This document shows positions 9,013-18,706 of a stretch of DNA of 64,000 nucleotides, piece after piece (the first letter of the stretch is position 1; each line of letters opens with the position of its first letter). Both the position numbers and the translations under genes were made by a program. The notes under the pieces are model-generated. The model worked only from the letters and a program-made list of their open reading frames with translations, was not told the DNA's origin and ran no database searches. Source of the stretch: Nocardia sp. BMG111209 (GTDB taxonomy: Bacteria; Actinomycetota; Actinomycetes; Mycobacteriales; Mycobacteriaceae); assembly GCF_000381925.1 (NCBI RefSeq), contig NZ_KB907310.1, positions 186,001 to 250,000 of the forward strand. The letters run 5' to 3'.

Positions 9013-9432
9013 TCACCCGGGTGGCGGTTTGCGGTCCGACAGCCCGTGCATGAAGACGAAACAACCCGGGATGCGCGGCGCGCCCTCGGCGGAGAACTTC
9101 GCCTGATACGCCGACGGCGACATGCCCACCAACTCGGTGAACTTGCGGCTGAACGACCCCAGGCTGGAATATCCGACCAGCATGCACGCCTCGGTGACCG
9201 TGATGTTGGTCGCGCGCAACAGATCCTGGGCCCGCTCGATGCGCCGCTCGGCCAGATACGCCGCCGGCGTGCGCCCGTACACCGCCGCGAAACAGCGCAG
9301 AAAGTGGAACTTCGAAACCCCCGCCGCCGCGGCCAGGCCCGCCAGATCCAGCGCGTCGGCATAGTTCCGATCGGCCAGGTCGCGCGCCCGGCGCAGTTGG
9401 GGGAGCAGGTCGCGGGGTGGCTCGGTACCCAT
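9013..9432 (-). CDS. AraC-type DNA-binding regulator, short form
   Basis: A 139-residue protein made almost entirely of the two-helix-turn-helix AraC domain. The first HTH is at LAGLAAAAGVSKFHFLRCFAAVYG and the second at NITVTEACMLVGYSSLGSFSRKFTELVGMSP. There is no ligand-binding N-terminal domain, so it may respond to expression level or a short C-terminal tail (FVFMHGLSDRKPPPG). It starts 15 bases after the menJ stop and precedes the VOC gene. This order was not recalled in M. tuberculosis and looks like a local insertion. Confidence 0.85.
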   Translation of the reverse strand: MGTEPPRDLLPQLRRARDLADRNYADALDLAGLAAAAGVSKFHFLRCFAAVYGRTPAAYLAERRIERAQDLLRATNITVTEACMLVGYSSLGSFSRKFTELVGMSPSAYQAKFSAEGAPRIPGCFVFMHGLSDRKPPPG

Positions 9433-9447
9433 GGCTCTGATCGTCCG

Positions 9448-10725
9448 CTAGGCGAACGGCGGTAACCCGTCGAATCGCATCGATACCCGCCCGGCCGTCC
9501 GCCAGGCGCGGGCGGTGAGATCGGCGTCCTCGTCGGTGACCAGATTGCCCATCACCCGAACGGCGGTGCGCTGCAACAACTTCGAGCGCATGACCGGCGG
9601 CCCGCCGACCGGGACCGCGCGCGGGTGGGTGGCCAGCGCCGCCAGCCGCCGGGCCACCGAGAAGGTGCGGCCGTACCGCGCCCGCAGCGTCTGCGGCCAC
9701 ACCCGGGTCAGGTCCGGCTCGTCCAGCAGTTCGGAGAGCATGTGGCCGCCCTCGAGCCCGTAGTCGATGCCCTCACCGTTGAGCGGGTTCACACAGCCGG
9801 CCGCATCGCCGACCAGCGCCCAGTTGCGCCCGGCGACGGTCGACACCGCCCCGCCCATCGGCAACAGCGCCGAGGCGACCTCGCGCGCCTCGCCCTCGAA
9901 CTGCCACTCCGACCGGCGTTGCGAGACATAGTGCTGCAACAGCGGTTTCAGCGCGATGTGCGAGGGCCGGGCCGCGGTCGCCAGGGAGCCGACGCCGATG
10001 TTGACCCGGCCGTTGCCCAACGGGAACACCCAGCCGTAGCCGGGCACCAGATCGCCCTCGGCATCGCGCAGTTCCAGGTGTGAGGTGATCCACTCGTCGT
10101 CGCTGCGGCCCGAGTCGATGTACGCCCGCGCGGCCACGCCGTAGGCGTACTTCCGATGCCAGGTGCGGCCGAGCAACTTGCCCACCGGCGACCGCACCCC
10201 GTCGGCGACGACCAGTGTGCGGCAGCTCACCGGCCGGGTCACGTCGTCGGCCTGCACCGTGACGCCGGTGACCCGGTCGCCGTCGCGGGCGACCTCGGTC
10301 ACCCGGGCGCCGTCGACCATCCGGGCCCCGGACCGGACCGCCGTCTCGCGCAACTTGTCGTCGAGTTCGGTGCGAGCGACCGCGCTGCCGTAGCGCGGGA
10401 ACGAACCGTCCGGCCAGTCCAGCAGCGTCTCGGCGCCGAAACCGCACATCCGCAGCCCGCGGTTGACCGTATGCGTGCGGACCCACTCACCCAGGCCGAG
10501 ATGCTCCAGCTCGGCCACCGCCCGCGGGGTGAGACCGTCGCCACAGGTCTTGTCGCGCGGGAAGACCGCCGAATCCAGCAGCAGCACATCCCGGCCCGCA
10601 CGGGCCGCCCAGGCCGCCGCCGCCGATCCGGCCGGCCCCGCCCCGACCACCAGCACGTCGACCTGTCCGGGCAGTGCGCGTGCCGGGCCGGCGGCGCGTT
10701 CGCGTTCGGTATCGGGGGCACCCAT
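9448..10725 (-). CDS. menJ: Menaquinone reductase MenJ (geranylgeranyl reductase family)
   Basis: A 425-residue FAD oxidoreductase. The dinucleotide-binding motif VVGAGPAGSAAAAWAA is near residues 25-40, FPRDKTCGDGLTPRAV follows, and the second FAD motif GDAAGCVNPLNGEGIDYGLEGG is near residue 300. In M. tuberculosis MenJ (Rv0561c) saturates one isoprene unit of the menaquinone side chain, changing respiratory electron transfer. The divergent polyprenyl synthase, which plausibly supplies that side chain, is next door as in M. tuberculosis. ATG 10725 is chosen because upstream in-frame sequence to 11331 crosses into the prenyl synthase gene. Confidence 0.9.
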   Translation of the reverse strand: MGAPDTERERAAGPARALPGQVDVLVVGAGPAGSAAAAWAARAGRDVLLLDSAVFPRDKTCGDGLTPRAVAELEHLGLGEWVRTHTVNRGLRMCGFGAETLLDWPDGSFPRYGSAVARTELDDKLRETAVRSGARMVDGARVTEVARDGDRVTGVTVQADDVTRPVSCRTLVVADGVRSPVGKLLGRTWHRKYAYGVAARAYIDSGRSDDEWITSHLELRDAEGDLVPGYGWVFPLGNGRVNIGVGSLATAARPSHIALKPLLQHYVSQRRSEWQFEGEAREVASALLPMGGAVSTVAGRNWALVGDAAGCVNPLNGEGIDYGLEGGHMLSELLDEPDLTRVWPQTLRARYGRTFSVARRLAALATHPRAVPVGGPPVMRSKLLQRTAVRVMGNLVTDEDADLTARAWRTAGRVSMRFDGLPPFA

Positions 10726-10951
10726 GCGCCCAATACTTCCAGCCGCCACGCGCGGGTGTCGACGTGCCCGCGCCGATCCGCGCATTCGGCGTGGTGAAGC
10801 CTGTGCGCGGGTGCGCGGGCCGCCGGATCGCGGCGATTCGCGCATTCCCGGCACTGTCTGATTCGTCGCAGCACCAAGGTGTTCATCCGGTCCCCGACGG
10901 GGACACGCTAGGTTCTGTGGTGTGGGGACGGACGCGGCATTGGGAGACGAT

Positions 10952-11974
10952 ATGACTGCATCGGCTGTCAGCGAGGAGAGCACGGTGGTCGCCGGGGTCG
11001 ATCTCGGCGAACCCGAGCTCGCCGAAACCGTGCGCACCGGTTTGGACCGGGTCGAGAAACTGCTGATCAGCGAGCTGTCCGACGGCGAGGAATTTCTCCA
11101 GGAGGCGGCGCTGCACCTGGCCCGCGCCGGCGGTAAGCGGTTCCGGCCGCTGTTCACCATTCTCACCGGGCAGCTGGGCCCGCGGCCGGACGACTCGGAT
11201 CTGATCACCGCCGCCACCGTGGTCGAGCTGGTCCATCTGGCCACGCTGTACCACGACGACGTGATGGACGAGGCGTCGATGCGCCGCGGTGCGCCGAGCG
11301 TGAACTCCCGCTGGGGCAACAACATCGCCATCCTGGCCGGCGACTACCTGTTCGCCCACGCCTCGCGGCTGGTCGCCACCCTCGGCCCGGACGCGGTCCG
11401 CGTGATCGCCGAGACGTTCGCCGAACTGGTCACCGGGCAGATGCGGGAGACCGTGGGCGCCAAGCAGTCCCAGGATCCGGTCGAGCACTACCTGCGGGTG
11501 GTGTGGGAGAAGACCGGTTCGCTGATCGCGACCTCCGGCCGGTTCGGCGGCACCTTCTCCGGCGCCGATCTCGACCACGTGGAGCGGCTGGCCCGGCTCG
11601 GCGACGCGGTCGGCACGGCCTTCCAGATCTCCGACGACATCATCGACATCTCCTCGGTGTCCGAGCAGTCCGGTAAGACGCCCGGGACCGATCTGCGCGA
11701 GGGTGTGCACACCCTGCCCGTGCTCTACGCGCTGCGCGACGAGGGCGCCGAGGGCGACCGGCTGCGCACGCTGCTGGCCCGGCCGCTGGAGACGGATGCG
11801 GAGGTCACCGAGGCGCTGGAACTGCTGTCGCGGTCCCGGGGCATGGTGCTGGCCAAGGAGAAGTTGCAGGGCTACGCCGATATCGCGCACGCTGAACTGT
11901 CCGCACTGCCCGCGGGCCCGGCCAACGAGGCGCTGGACCGCCTGGTCCGGTTCACCGTCGAACGGGTCGGCTGA
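10952..11974 (+). CDS. grcC1: Long-chain polyprenyl diphosphate synthase (GrcC1-like)
   Basis: A 340-residue all-trans prenyl transferase. It carries the first aspartate-rich motif DDVMD with the downstream RRGAPS, and the second motif DDIID, both binding Mg-diphosphate. Similarity to M. tuberculosis Rv0562 is strong along the whole length as recalled, including AGGKRFRPLF, WGNNIAILAGDYL and REGVHTLPVLYALR. The likely role is making the C40-C45 side chain of menaquinone that MenJ then reduces. ATG 10952 follows GGGAGA at a good distance. GTG 10922 is an alternative. It is divergent from menJ. Confidence 0.9.
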   Translation: MTASAVSEESTVVAGVDLGEPELAETVRTGLDRVEKLLISELSDGEEFLQEAALHLARAGGKRFRPLFTILTGQLGPRPDDSDLITAATVVELVHLATLYHDDVMDEASMRRGAPSVNSRWGNNIAILAGDYLFAHASRLVATLGPDAVRVIAETFAELVTGQMRETVGAKQSQDPVEHYLRVVWEKTGSLIATSGRFGGTFSGADLDHVERLARLGDAVGTAFQISDDIIDISSVSEQSGKTPGTDLREGVHTLPVLYALRDEGAEGDRLRTLLARPLETDAEVTEALELLSRSRGMVLAKEKLQGYADIAHAELSALPAGPANEALDRLVRFTVERVG

Positions 11975-12114
11975 CCGAACATCCCGGCGGCACCGCACCG
12001 GGCAGTACGGATCGCGTGCGCGGCGAGAGGAACCAGACGTCGGCGCATATCGTTGACCTGGTGTAACGCAGTCGACGAACGGGGGCGCGAGGCCGACAGA
12101 GAGGCGGTTCCGTT

Positions 12115-12999
12115 TTGCACACGCACGGTTTCGGTAACGGGGTCAAGACCTTCGGGCTCATGGTGGGCCTGTCCGCCCTGATCGTGTGCGCCGGGGCGCT
12201 GTTCCGCAGTCCGACCATCCTGTGGATCTCGGTGCTGCTGGCCGTCGGCATGAACGCCTACGCGTACTTCAACAGCGATCGGCTGGCGCTGCGGGCCATG
12301 CACGCGCAACCGGTGTCCGAACCCGAGGCGCCGGCGATGTACAAGATCGTGCGGGAGCTGGCCACCGCCGCGCGGCAGCCGATGCCGCGGCTCTACATCA
12401 GCCCCACCAACGCCCCCAACGCCTTCGCCACCGGCCGCAATCCGCGGCACGCGGCGGTCTGCTGCACCACCGGCATCCTGCAGATCCTGGACGAACGGGA
12501 GCTGCGCGCGGTGCTCGGGCACGAGCTGTCGCACGTCTACAACCGCGACATCCTGATCTCGTCGGTGGCCGGCGCGCTGGCCTCGGTGATCTCCGGCCTG
12601 GCCAACCTGGCCTATTTCGCGGGCATCTTCGGCGGCGGCAACCGCGACGGGCAGGGCCCGAACATCCTGGGTGTGCTGCTGGTGTCGCTGCTCGGACCGA
12701 TCGCGGCCACCCTGATCAAGCTGGCGGTCTCGCGTTCGCGGGAGTACCAGGCCGACCAGGACGGCGCCTCGATCACCGGCGACCCGCTGGCGCTGGCCTC
12801 GGCGCTGCGCAAGCTGGAGCGGGGCGTCCAGGCGGCCCCGCTGCCGCCGGAGCCGCAGCTGACCGCCCAGTCGCACCTGATGATCGCCAACCCGTTCCGG
12901 GCCGGTGATCGCGCCGCTCGCTGGTTCTCCACCCATCCGCCGATGGCCGACCGGATCCGGCGGCTGGAGGAGATGGCCGGCGGTACCCGGCGCTACTAG
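12115..12999 (+). CDS. htpX: HtpX membrane zinc protease (M48)
   Basis: A 294-residue integral membrane metalloprotease. Two N-terminal membrane helices lie around residues 10-50. The zinc motif is HELSHVYN, with the third ligand Glu in [11 protein letters not shown]. More hydrophobic helices lie in [16 protein letters not shown] and [18 protein letters not shown]. HtpX degrades misfolded membrane proteins during envelope stress. A TTG start at 12115 is supported by the M. tuberculosis homologue, which also begins a few residues before LKTF. A GAGAGG site precedes it. Its TAG stop overlaps the convergent yajQ stop in the bases CTAG at 12996-12999. Confidence 0.92.
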   Translation: MHTHGFGNGVKTFGLMVGLSALIVCAGALFRSPTILWISVLLAVGMNAYAYFNSDRLALRAMHAQPVSEPEAPAMYKIVRELATAARQPMPRLYISPTNAPNAFATGRNPRHAAVCCTTGILQILDERELRAVLGHELSHVYNRDILISSVAGALASVISGLANLAYFAGIFGGGNRDGQGPNILGVLLVSLLGPIAATLIKLAVSRSREYQADQDGASITGDPLALASALRKLERGVQAAPLPPEPQLTAQSHLMIANPFRAGDRAARWFSTHPPMADRIRRLEEMAGGTRRY

Positions 13000-13487
13000 C
13001 GGTAGTTCACGAACTGCAGCGCGAGGTCGAAGTCCGAGTTCTTCAGCAGCGCGATGACCTGCTGCAGGTCGTCGCGGCTCTTGCTGGTGACCCGCAGTTC
13101 CTCGCCCTGGATCTGCGCCTTCACGGTCTTCGGGCCCTCGTCGCGGATCTTCTTCGCGATCTTCTTGGCGTTCTCCGTGGAGATGCCCTGCACCAGGGTG
13201 CCTGTGATTTTGTACACCTTTCCGGAGGCGGCGGGCTCGCCCGCGTCGAGGGCCTTCAGCGAGATGTCGCGCCGGATCAGCTTCTCCTTGAAGACGTCCA
13301 GCGCGGCCTTCACCCGGTCCTCGGACTCGGCGGTCAGCACGATCTTCTCCTCGCCGGACCATTCGATGCCGGCGCCGGTGCCCCGGAAGTCGTAGCGGGT
13401 GGCGAGTTCCTTCGCCGCTTGGTTGAGGGCATTGTCGACCTCCTGGCGATCGACCTTGCTGACGACATCGAATGAGGAATCGGCCAC
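12996..13487 (-). CDS. yajQ: YajQ family nucleotide-binding protein
   Basis: A 163-residue protein matching the YajQ/DUF520 family across its full length ([20 protein letters not shown] at the start, [21 protein letters not shown] near the end). Family members bind nucleotides, and some bind cyclic di-GMP and act as effectors. In M. tuberculosis Rv0566c occupies the same position beside htpX. The gene is convergent with htpX and the two stop codons overlap. ATG 13487 is preceded on the minus strand by AGGAGCGC, a good ribosome site. Confidence 0.92.
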   Translation of the reverse strand: MADSSFDVVSKVDRQEVDNALNQAAKELATRYDFRGTGAGIEWSGEEKIVLTAESEDRVKAALDVFKEKLIRRDISLKALDAGEPAASGKVYKITGTLVQGISTENAKKIAKKIRDEGPKTVKAQIQGEELRVTSKSRDDLQQVIALLKNSDFDLALQFVNYR

Positions 13488-13653
13488 AATGCGCTCCTGT
13501 CTGACGGTCGGCGTACTGGAGAATTTCTACCCCGATCACCGGCCGCAGTCGCCCCGGCACCCCGAATTCGCCGGTACCGCGGTCGCTGGCCTGGCGGTTT
13601 GCATTCCGGCCGGGTGTTCGTTGTATTCTGCTCTCCGCGCTACCGCAGCGCAC

Positions 13654-13734
13654 GGCAGGTTGCCCGAGCGGCCAAAGGGAGCTGACTGTAAATCAGCCGC
13701 GCAAGCTTCGGAGGTTCGAATCCTTCACCTGCCA
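13654..13734 (+). tRNA. tRNA-Tyr (GTA)
   Basis: A cloverleaf with acceptor GGCAGGT paired to ACCTGCC, anticodon loop CTGTAAA giving GTA, a long variable arm as expected for bacterial tRNA-Tyr, and T-arm GGTTCGAATCC. CCA is not encoded. A TATTCT element at 13624-13629 could be its -10 box. A strong terminator follows. Confidence 0.95.
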
Positions 13735-13739
13735 CCCTC

Positions 13740-13775
13740 AGCCCCCGTGGAGTTCGCTCCACGGGGGCTTTCGGT
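13740..13775 (+). terminator. Intrinsic terminator after tRNA-Tyr
   Basis: A perfect 13-base stem (AGCCCCCGTGGAG with CTCCACGGGGGCT) closed by a TTCG tetraloop and followed by TTTCGGTT, only 5 bases after the tRNA. Confidence 0.92.
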
Positions 13776-13857
13776 TACTGCGGGCCGGCTCACCGGCGAT
13801 GACCGTCGCGGCCCGCGCCGCGCCGCTCGCCGGGGAAATGGCCCTTGACCTCCCGGT

Positions 13858-13887
13858 TTGGTATCGGGGCGGGAGAGTGTGTAACCT
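13858..13887 (+). promoter_or_regulatory. Possible promoter of the tRNA-Thr/tRNA-Met/rpmG transcript
   Basis: TTGGTA at 13858-13863 and TAACCT at 13882-13887 (matching the TAnnnT -10 pattern) are 18 bases apart, about 48 bases before tRNA-Thr. The -35 match is only fair. Confidence 0.4.
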
Positions 13888-13934
13888 CGTTCAAGGCTTC
13901 AGCGCCCCGGTTTCACCGGAGCGCCAGTGGCCGT

Positions 13935-14007
13935 GCCCCCTTAGCTCAGTCGGCAGAGCGTTTCCATGGTAAGGAAAAGGTCAACGGTTCGATTCCGTTA
14001 GGGGGCT
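13935..14007 (+). tRNA. tRNA-Thr (GGT)
   Basis: Acceptor GCCCCCT pairs with AGGGGGC. The anticodon loop ATGGTAA gives GGT. The T-arm contains GGTTCGATTCC. CCA is not encoded. The order tRNA-Thr, tRNA-Met, rpmG, had, tRNA-Trp, secE, nusG equals that in M. tuberculosis. Confidence 0.95.
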
Positions 14008-14100
14008 CGCCGGATTGCCGGTGCGTGATCGACTCGGCACTCTGAGGCTGCAGAACCACAGGGCCGGGACGACCATCACCGCATTACCGCGCAGATGTAT

Positions 14101-14173
14101 GGCGGTGTAGCTCAGGCGGTAGAGCAAACGACTCATAATCGTTGTGTCGCCGGTTCGAGTCCGGCCATCGCTA
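14101..14173 (+). tRNA. tRNA-Met (CAT)
   Basis: The acceptor stem GGCGGTG pairs with CATCGCT, allowing two G-U pairs. The anticodon loop CTCATAA gives CAT. The T-arm contains GGTTCGAGTCC. CCA is not encoded. The position between tRNA-Thr and rpmG fits elongator tRNA-Met (metT) rather than the initiator, but a tRNA-Ile2 with modified CAT is not excluded by sequence alone. Confidence 0.93.
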
Positions 14174-14232
14174 CCCATACTGAATCGACCCTCAGGTTTC
14201 GACCCTCAGGTTGACCGGAAAGAAGGCATATC

Positions 14233-14403
14233 GTGGCCGCGAAGTCCACCGATGTCCGGCCAAAGATCACCTTGGCCTGCGAAGAGTGCAAGCATCGCAA
14301 CTACATCACCAAGAAGAACCGGCGTAACGACCCCGATCGGCTGGAGCTGAAGAAGTTCTGCCCGAACTGTGGTTGCCACCGCGCGCACCGCGAATCTCGC
14401 TAG
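14233..14403 (+). CDS. rpmG: 50S ribosomal protein L33, zinc-binding form
   Basis: A 56-codon gene starting GTG 14233 and ending TAG 14401-14403. The protein contains [21 protein letters not shown] and a C-terminal [15 protein letters not shown]. Two CxxC pairs (Cys16/Cys19 and Cys43/Cys46) form a zinc ribbon, so this is the zinc-containing (C+) form. L33 sits near the E site of the large subunit. Many actinobacteria also encode a zinc-free paralogue used under zinc limitation, which is not in this window. Its place before the had gene is as for rpmG2 in M. tuberculosis. Confidence 0.93.
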   Translation: MAAKSTDVRPKITLACEECKHRNYITKKNRRNDPDRLELKKFCPNCGCHRAHRESR

Positions 14404-14483
14404 TACCACCACGCGAACTGCTGCCGCACGCGACGTTCGTGGTGTGTCTGTCGCGAATGTCGTCATAGAAGAGCGCAGAATCT

Positions 14484-14516
14484 GTGCCGGAGCAGGGTTC
14501 GATCCCGCTCCGGCAC
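14484..14516 (+). terminator. Hairpin between rpmG and hadAB
   Basis: A perfect 10-base stem GTGCCGGAGC (14484-14493) with GCTCCGGCAC (14507-14516). The inner AGGGTTCGATCCC can extend it. No T-run follows. It could end the rpmG transcript or act as a leader structure for hadAB. The inner bases look like a tRNA T-loop, but no complete tRNA can be folded. Confidence 0.4.
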
Positions 14517-14613
14517 TTGGTGTAAGTGCGGTAGTGATCCTCCGCCGATCCCGGGTTGCGGGGTCAGATAGGGACAGCCTTCCGTGACAATCAACACCGA
14601 GGAAAGTGGCGTC

Positions 14614-15657
14614 ATGACCGACGAGGCGGCCACTTCCACAGAGTTCGATCCGGCGGCGAACGCGGCAGCCGCGGTCGGTCACCACTATCGGGTCGAGGAC
14701 CACTACGAGGTGGGCCGGGAGAAGGTGCGTGAGTACGCCCGCGCCGTCCAGGACTACCACCCCGTGCACTGGGACGAGAGTGTCGCGAGCGAGTACGGCT
14801 ACGACGGCCTGCTGGCGCCGCTGAGCTTCATCTCCCTGGTCGGCATCCTGGCCCAGCGGAAGCTGTTCGAGCACGTGGTCACCGGGTACGACCTGAGTCA
14901 GATCATGCAGACCGACCAGATCCTGGAGTTCCACCGTCCGATCCAGGTCGGCGACCAGCTGCTCTGCGATGTGTATCTGCACTCGTTCCGGCAGGCCTTC
15001 GGCGGCGACATCATCGTCACCAAGAACATCGTGACCTCCCGCGGCGAACTGGTGCTCACCACCTACACCACCCTGATCGGGCGCAGCGGTACCGATATCG
15101 ACCCCAACCTCACCGACGCCGTGCGCAACGTCCTCATGCAGGGCACGCCGGAGGCGCCGGACGATCCGCACAGCGCGCCGCCGGTCACCGCCGATGTCGA
15201 GGCGCTGCACGCGCCCGCGGCGAAGACCTCCGGCCACGCGCTGCGCTTCGACGATGTCGCGGCCGGCCTGGAGCTGCCGCCGCGCACCGTGCGGCTCACC
15301 CGGGGCGATCTGGTCAACTACGCCGGCGTCTCCGGCGACCCGAACCCGATCCACTGGAGCGACGGCGTCGCCAAGCTGGTCGGCCTGGACGACTGCGTCG
15401 CGCACGGCATGCTCACCATGGGCCTCGGCGGCGGCTTCGTGACCTCGTGGCTGGGCGATCCGGGTGCGGTCAAGGAGTACAACGTCCGCTTCACCAGCCC
15501 GGTCTACGTGCCCGCCGACGCGGCCGCGGAGATCGAGTACACCGGCAAGGTGAAGTCGGTCGATCCGGAGACCCGCACCGCCGTCGTCGCCATCGTCGCG
15601 AAGTCCGAGGGCCGCAAGATCTTCGGCCGCGCCACCGCGACCGTCCAGCTGAGCTGA
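14614..15657 (+). CDS. hadAB: Fused (3R)-hydroxyacyl-ACP dehydratase HadA-HadB
   Basis: A 347-residue protein made of two hot-dog domains that are separate subunits, HadA and HadB, in M. tuberculosis. The HadA-like half spans about residues 20-165 (GHHYRVEDHYEVGREKVREYA) and the HadB-like half about 210-345 (RFDDVAAGLELPPRTVRLTRG). The enzyme removes water from 3-hydroxyacyl-AcpM in FAS-II, the pathway that elongates meromycolic chains. The catalytic dyad is seen in the HadB half as D242-x4-H247, and the HadA half also shows D47-x4-H52. ATG 14614 has GAGGAAAG upstream. GTG 14584 is an alternative. No separate hadC follows. Confidence 0.92.
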   Translation: MTDEAATSTEFDPAANAAAAVGHHYRVEDHYEVGREKVREYARAVQDYHPVHWDESVASEYGYDGLLAPLSFISLVGILAQRKLFEHVVTGYDLSQIMQTDQILEFHRPIQVGDQLLCDVYLHSFRQAFGGDIIVTKNIVTSRGELVLTTYTTLIGRSGTDIDPNLTDAVRNVLMQGTPEAPDDPHSAPPVTADVEALHAPAAKTSGHALRFDDVAAGLELPPRTVRLTRGDLVNYAGVSGDPNPIHWSDGVAKLVGLDDCVAHGMLTMGLGGGFVTSWLGDPGAVKEYNVRFTSPVYVPADAAAEIEYTGKVKSVDPETRTAVVAIVAKSEGRKIFGRATATVQLS

Positions 15658-15904
15658 GTCGTACGGCTGACCTGCGACAGGCCGTGGGGCTCGGACCCGA
15701 TTGGCCTTTCGCGGGGGCGGTGACGTAGACTCGGGCATCTGGGGTTACCAGCCGCTGCGCGCTGCTCTGAGGGGCTGGTTCCAGGCGGACTCGATTCGTG
15801 GGGTTCTGCTGGGGCCGGCAACCGCCGGGGCGGCGCGTGTGTTGTGTAACACTGGGAATACAACTCGATAAGACGGTGCTGGACACACGAAGACGTCCGG
15901 CCCA

Positions 15905-15977
<73 letters not shown>

Positions 15978-16008
15978 CACTGGATGCCAGCGACGAGAAA
16001 GGATCGAC

Positions 16009-16434
16009 GTGAGCGACGAGCGGGATATTCGCCGCGGCGCGCATGCGCCGGACGAAGGCGATGACACCGCCGCGGTGAGTCGCCCGAGCGGCAAGCGGTC
16101 CGCTCGGCGGGCTCGCACGCATTCGTCCGCGAACGTCGACACCGGCTCGGTCGCGACCCTCGAGCGCCGGCCGCAGTCGGCCTCGCGAAAGTCCTCGACC
16201 TCGGGCAGTGCCAAGACCGAGAAGTCGGGGAAGAGCGGTAAGGGCAATCCGCTCAAGCGCCTGATGCGGTTCCTGCGCGAAGTGGTCGCGGAACTCCGCA
16301 AGGTGATCTGGCCCAACCGCAAGCAGATGGTCACCTATACGAGCGTGGTGCTGGTGTTCGTGGTCTTCATGATCTCGTTCATCAGTGGGTTGGACGTGGC
16401 GTTCATCAAGGGTGTCAACTGGCTGTTCGGCTAG
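16009..16434 (+). CDS. secE: Preprotein translocase subunit SecE
   Basis: A 141-residue protein. The first 80 residues are a charged, low-complexity extension typical of mycolic-acid bacteria. The conserved core then follows: RFLREVVAELRKVIWPNRKQM and a single membrane helix (YTSVVLVFVVFMISFISGLDV). SecE clamps SecY in the Sec translocon. The GTG 16009 start has GAAAGGA upstream. It is followed by nusG after 112 bases, the near-universal order. Confidence 0.95.
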   Translation: MSDERDIRRGAHAPDEGDDTAAVSRPSGKRSARRARTHSSANVDTGSVATLERRPQSASRKSSTSGSAKTEKSGKSGKGNPLKRLMRFLREVVAELRKVIWPNRKQMVTYTSVVLVFVVFMISFISGLDVAFIKGVNWLFG

Positions 16435-16438
16435 CTGA

Positions 16439-17302
<864 letters not shown>

Positions 17303-17471
17303 TCCGCCGCCGGGCCCGATTCGGGCCCGCTCGCCGGCTGCGACTACACTTGCCGGGTTGCGCCCGCTGTTCCCGCTCGTCGTCGGACGGGCGAGTGCGG
17401 GCGCGCATTCCGGAACAGGCTTACGGGAATCCGTAAGCATCCGAACCGAGGAACCGAACCAAGGAAGAAAG

Positions 17472-17906
17472 ATGCCCCCCAAGAAGAAGAAGGTCACCGG
17501 GCTCATCAAGCTCCAGATCCAGGCCGGTGCGGCCAACCCGGCGCCGCCGGTCGGCCCCGCGCTGGGTCAGCACGGTGTCAACATCATGGAGTTCTGCAAG
17601 GCGTACAACGCGGCGACCGAGTCGCAGCGTGGCAACGTCATCCCGGTCGAGATCACGGTCTACGAGGATCGCTCGTTCGACTTCAAGCTGAAGACCCCGC
17701 CCGCCGCCCGGCTGATCCTGAAGGCCGCCGGTGTGCAGAAGGGTTCGGCCGAGCCGCACCGGAACAAGGTCGCGCAGATCACCATGGACCAGGTCCGGGA
17801 GATCGCCAAGACCAAGCAGGAAGATCTGAACGCCAACGATATCGACGCCGCGGCGAAGATCATCGCGGGTACCGCTCGCTCGATGGGCATCACCATCGCG
17901 GAGTAG
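17472..17906 (+). CDS. rplK: 50S ribosomal protein L11
   Basis: A 144-residue L11 with the conserved [30 protein letters not shown] and the C-terminal rRNA-binding domain ([22 protein letters not shown]). L11 forms the GTPase-associated centre and is the site of thiostrepton action. ATG 17472 follows AAGGAAGAAAG. A TACACT -10-like box is at 17345-17350, after a short GGGCCCGA inverted repeat that may end the nusG transcript. Confidence 0.96.
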   Translation: MPPKKKKVTGLIKLQIQAGAANPAPPVGPALGQHGVNIMEFCKAYNAATESQRGNVIPVEITVYEDRSFDFKLKTPPAARLILKAAGVQKGSAEPHRNKVAQITMDQVREIAKTKQEDLNANDIDAAAKIIAGTARSMGITIAE

Positions 17907-17982
17907 TCCACCCGGACTCACTCAGGTGGGAGGGCCGGCCAGGCCCGACAACCACGTCTGAACTACTCGAGGACAGAGAATC

Positions 17983-18696
17983 ATGGCAAAACGAAGCAAG
18001 GCATATCTCGAGGCGGCCGCCAAGGTCGACCGCGACCAGCTCTACGCGCCGCTCGCGGCCACGCGGCTCGCCAAGGAGACCGCGACCACCAAGACCGACG
18101 CGACCGTCGAGGTCGCCGTCCGCCTCGGTGTCGACCCCCGCAAGGCCGACCAGATGGTCCGCGGCACCGTGAACCTGCCGCACGGCACCGGTAAGACCGC
18201 GCGCGTCATCGTGTTCGCGGCCGGCGAGAAGGCCGCCGAGGCCGAGGCCGCCGGTGCGGACGCCGTGGGCGCCGAGGACCTGATCGAGCGGATCCAGGGC
18301 GGCTGGCTCGATTTCGACGCCGCGATCGCCACCCCGGACCAGATGGCCAAGGTCGGCCGCATCGCGCGTGTGCTGGGCCCGCGTGGCCTCATGCCGAACC
18401 CGAAGACGGGCACCGTGACCACCGACGTGGTCAAGGCCGTCAACGAGATCAAGGGCGGCAAGATCAACTTCCGCGTCGACAAGCAGGCCAACCTGCACTT
18501 CGTGATCGGCAAGGCGTCCTTCGACGAGAAGAAGCTGGTGGAGAACTACGGCGCCGCGCTGGACGAGATCCTGCGCGTCAAGCCCTCCACCGCGAAGGGC
18601 CGCTACGTCAAGAAGGTGACGATTTCGACGAACACCGGCCCGGGCATCCCGGTGGACCCGAACCGCACCCGCAACCTCACCGAAGAGGACGCGTAA
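17983..18696 (+). CDS. rplA: 50S ribosomal protein L1
   Basis: A 237-residue L1 with the usual two-domain pattern, including [34 protein letters not shown] and the C-terminal [19 protein letters not shown]1 forms the ribosomal stalk that helps release E-site tRNA, and in many bacteria it represses its own rplKA transcript. ATG 17983 has GAGGACAG upstream. A very strong hairpin just after the stop separates rplKA from rplJL. Confidence 0.96.
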   Translation: MAKRSKAYLEAAAKVDRDQLYAPLAATRLAKETATTKTDATVEVAVRLGVDPRKADQMVRGTVNLPHGTGKTARVIVFAAGEKAAEAEAAGADAVGAEDLIERIQGGWLDFDAAIATPDQMAKVGRIARVLGPRGLMPNPKTGTVTTDVVKAVNEIKGGKINFRVDKQANLHFVIGKASFDEKKLVENYGAALDEILRVKPSTAKGRYVKKVTISTNTGPGIPVDPNRTRNLTEEDA

Positions 18697-18706
18697 GCAG
18701 CATCCC

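Noticed and set aside
13399..13848. Plus-strand open frame containing LPERPKGADCKSAAQASEVRILHLPP
   Set aside because: The peptide is the translation of tRNA-Tyr, and the remainder is antisense to yajQ.
13845..14045. Plus-strand open frame containing LAQSAERFHGKEKVNGSIPLGGS
   Set aside because: It is a translation of tRNA-Thr, a well-known false gene pattern.
13981..14178. Minus-strand open frame containing GRTRTGDTTIMSRLLYRLSYTA
   Set aside because: It is the antisense translation of tRNA-Met.
14484..14516. A further tRNA gene
   Set aside because: The T-stem does not pair correctly and no anticodon or acceptor 5' half can be found.
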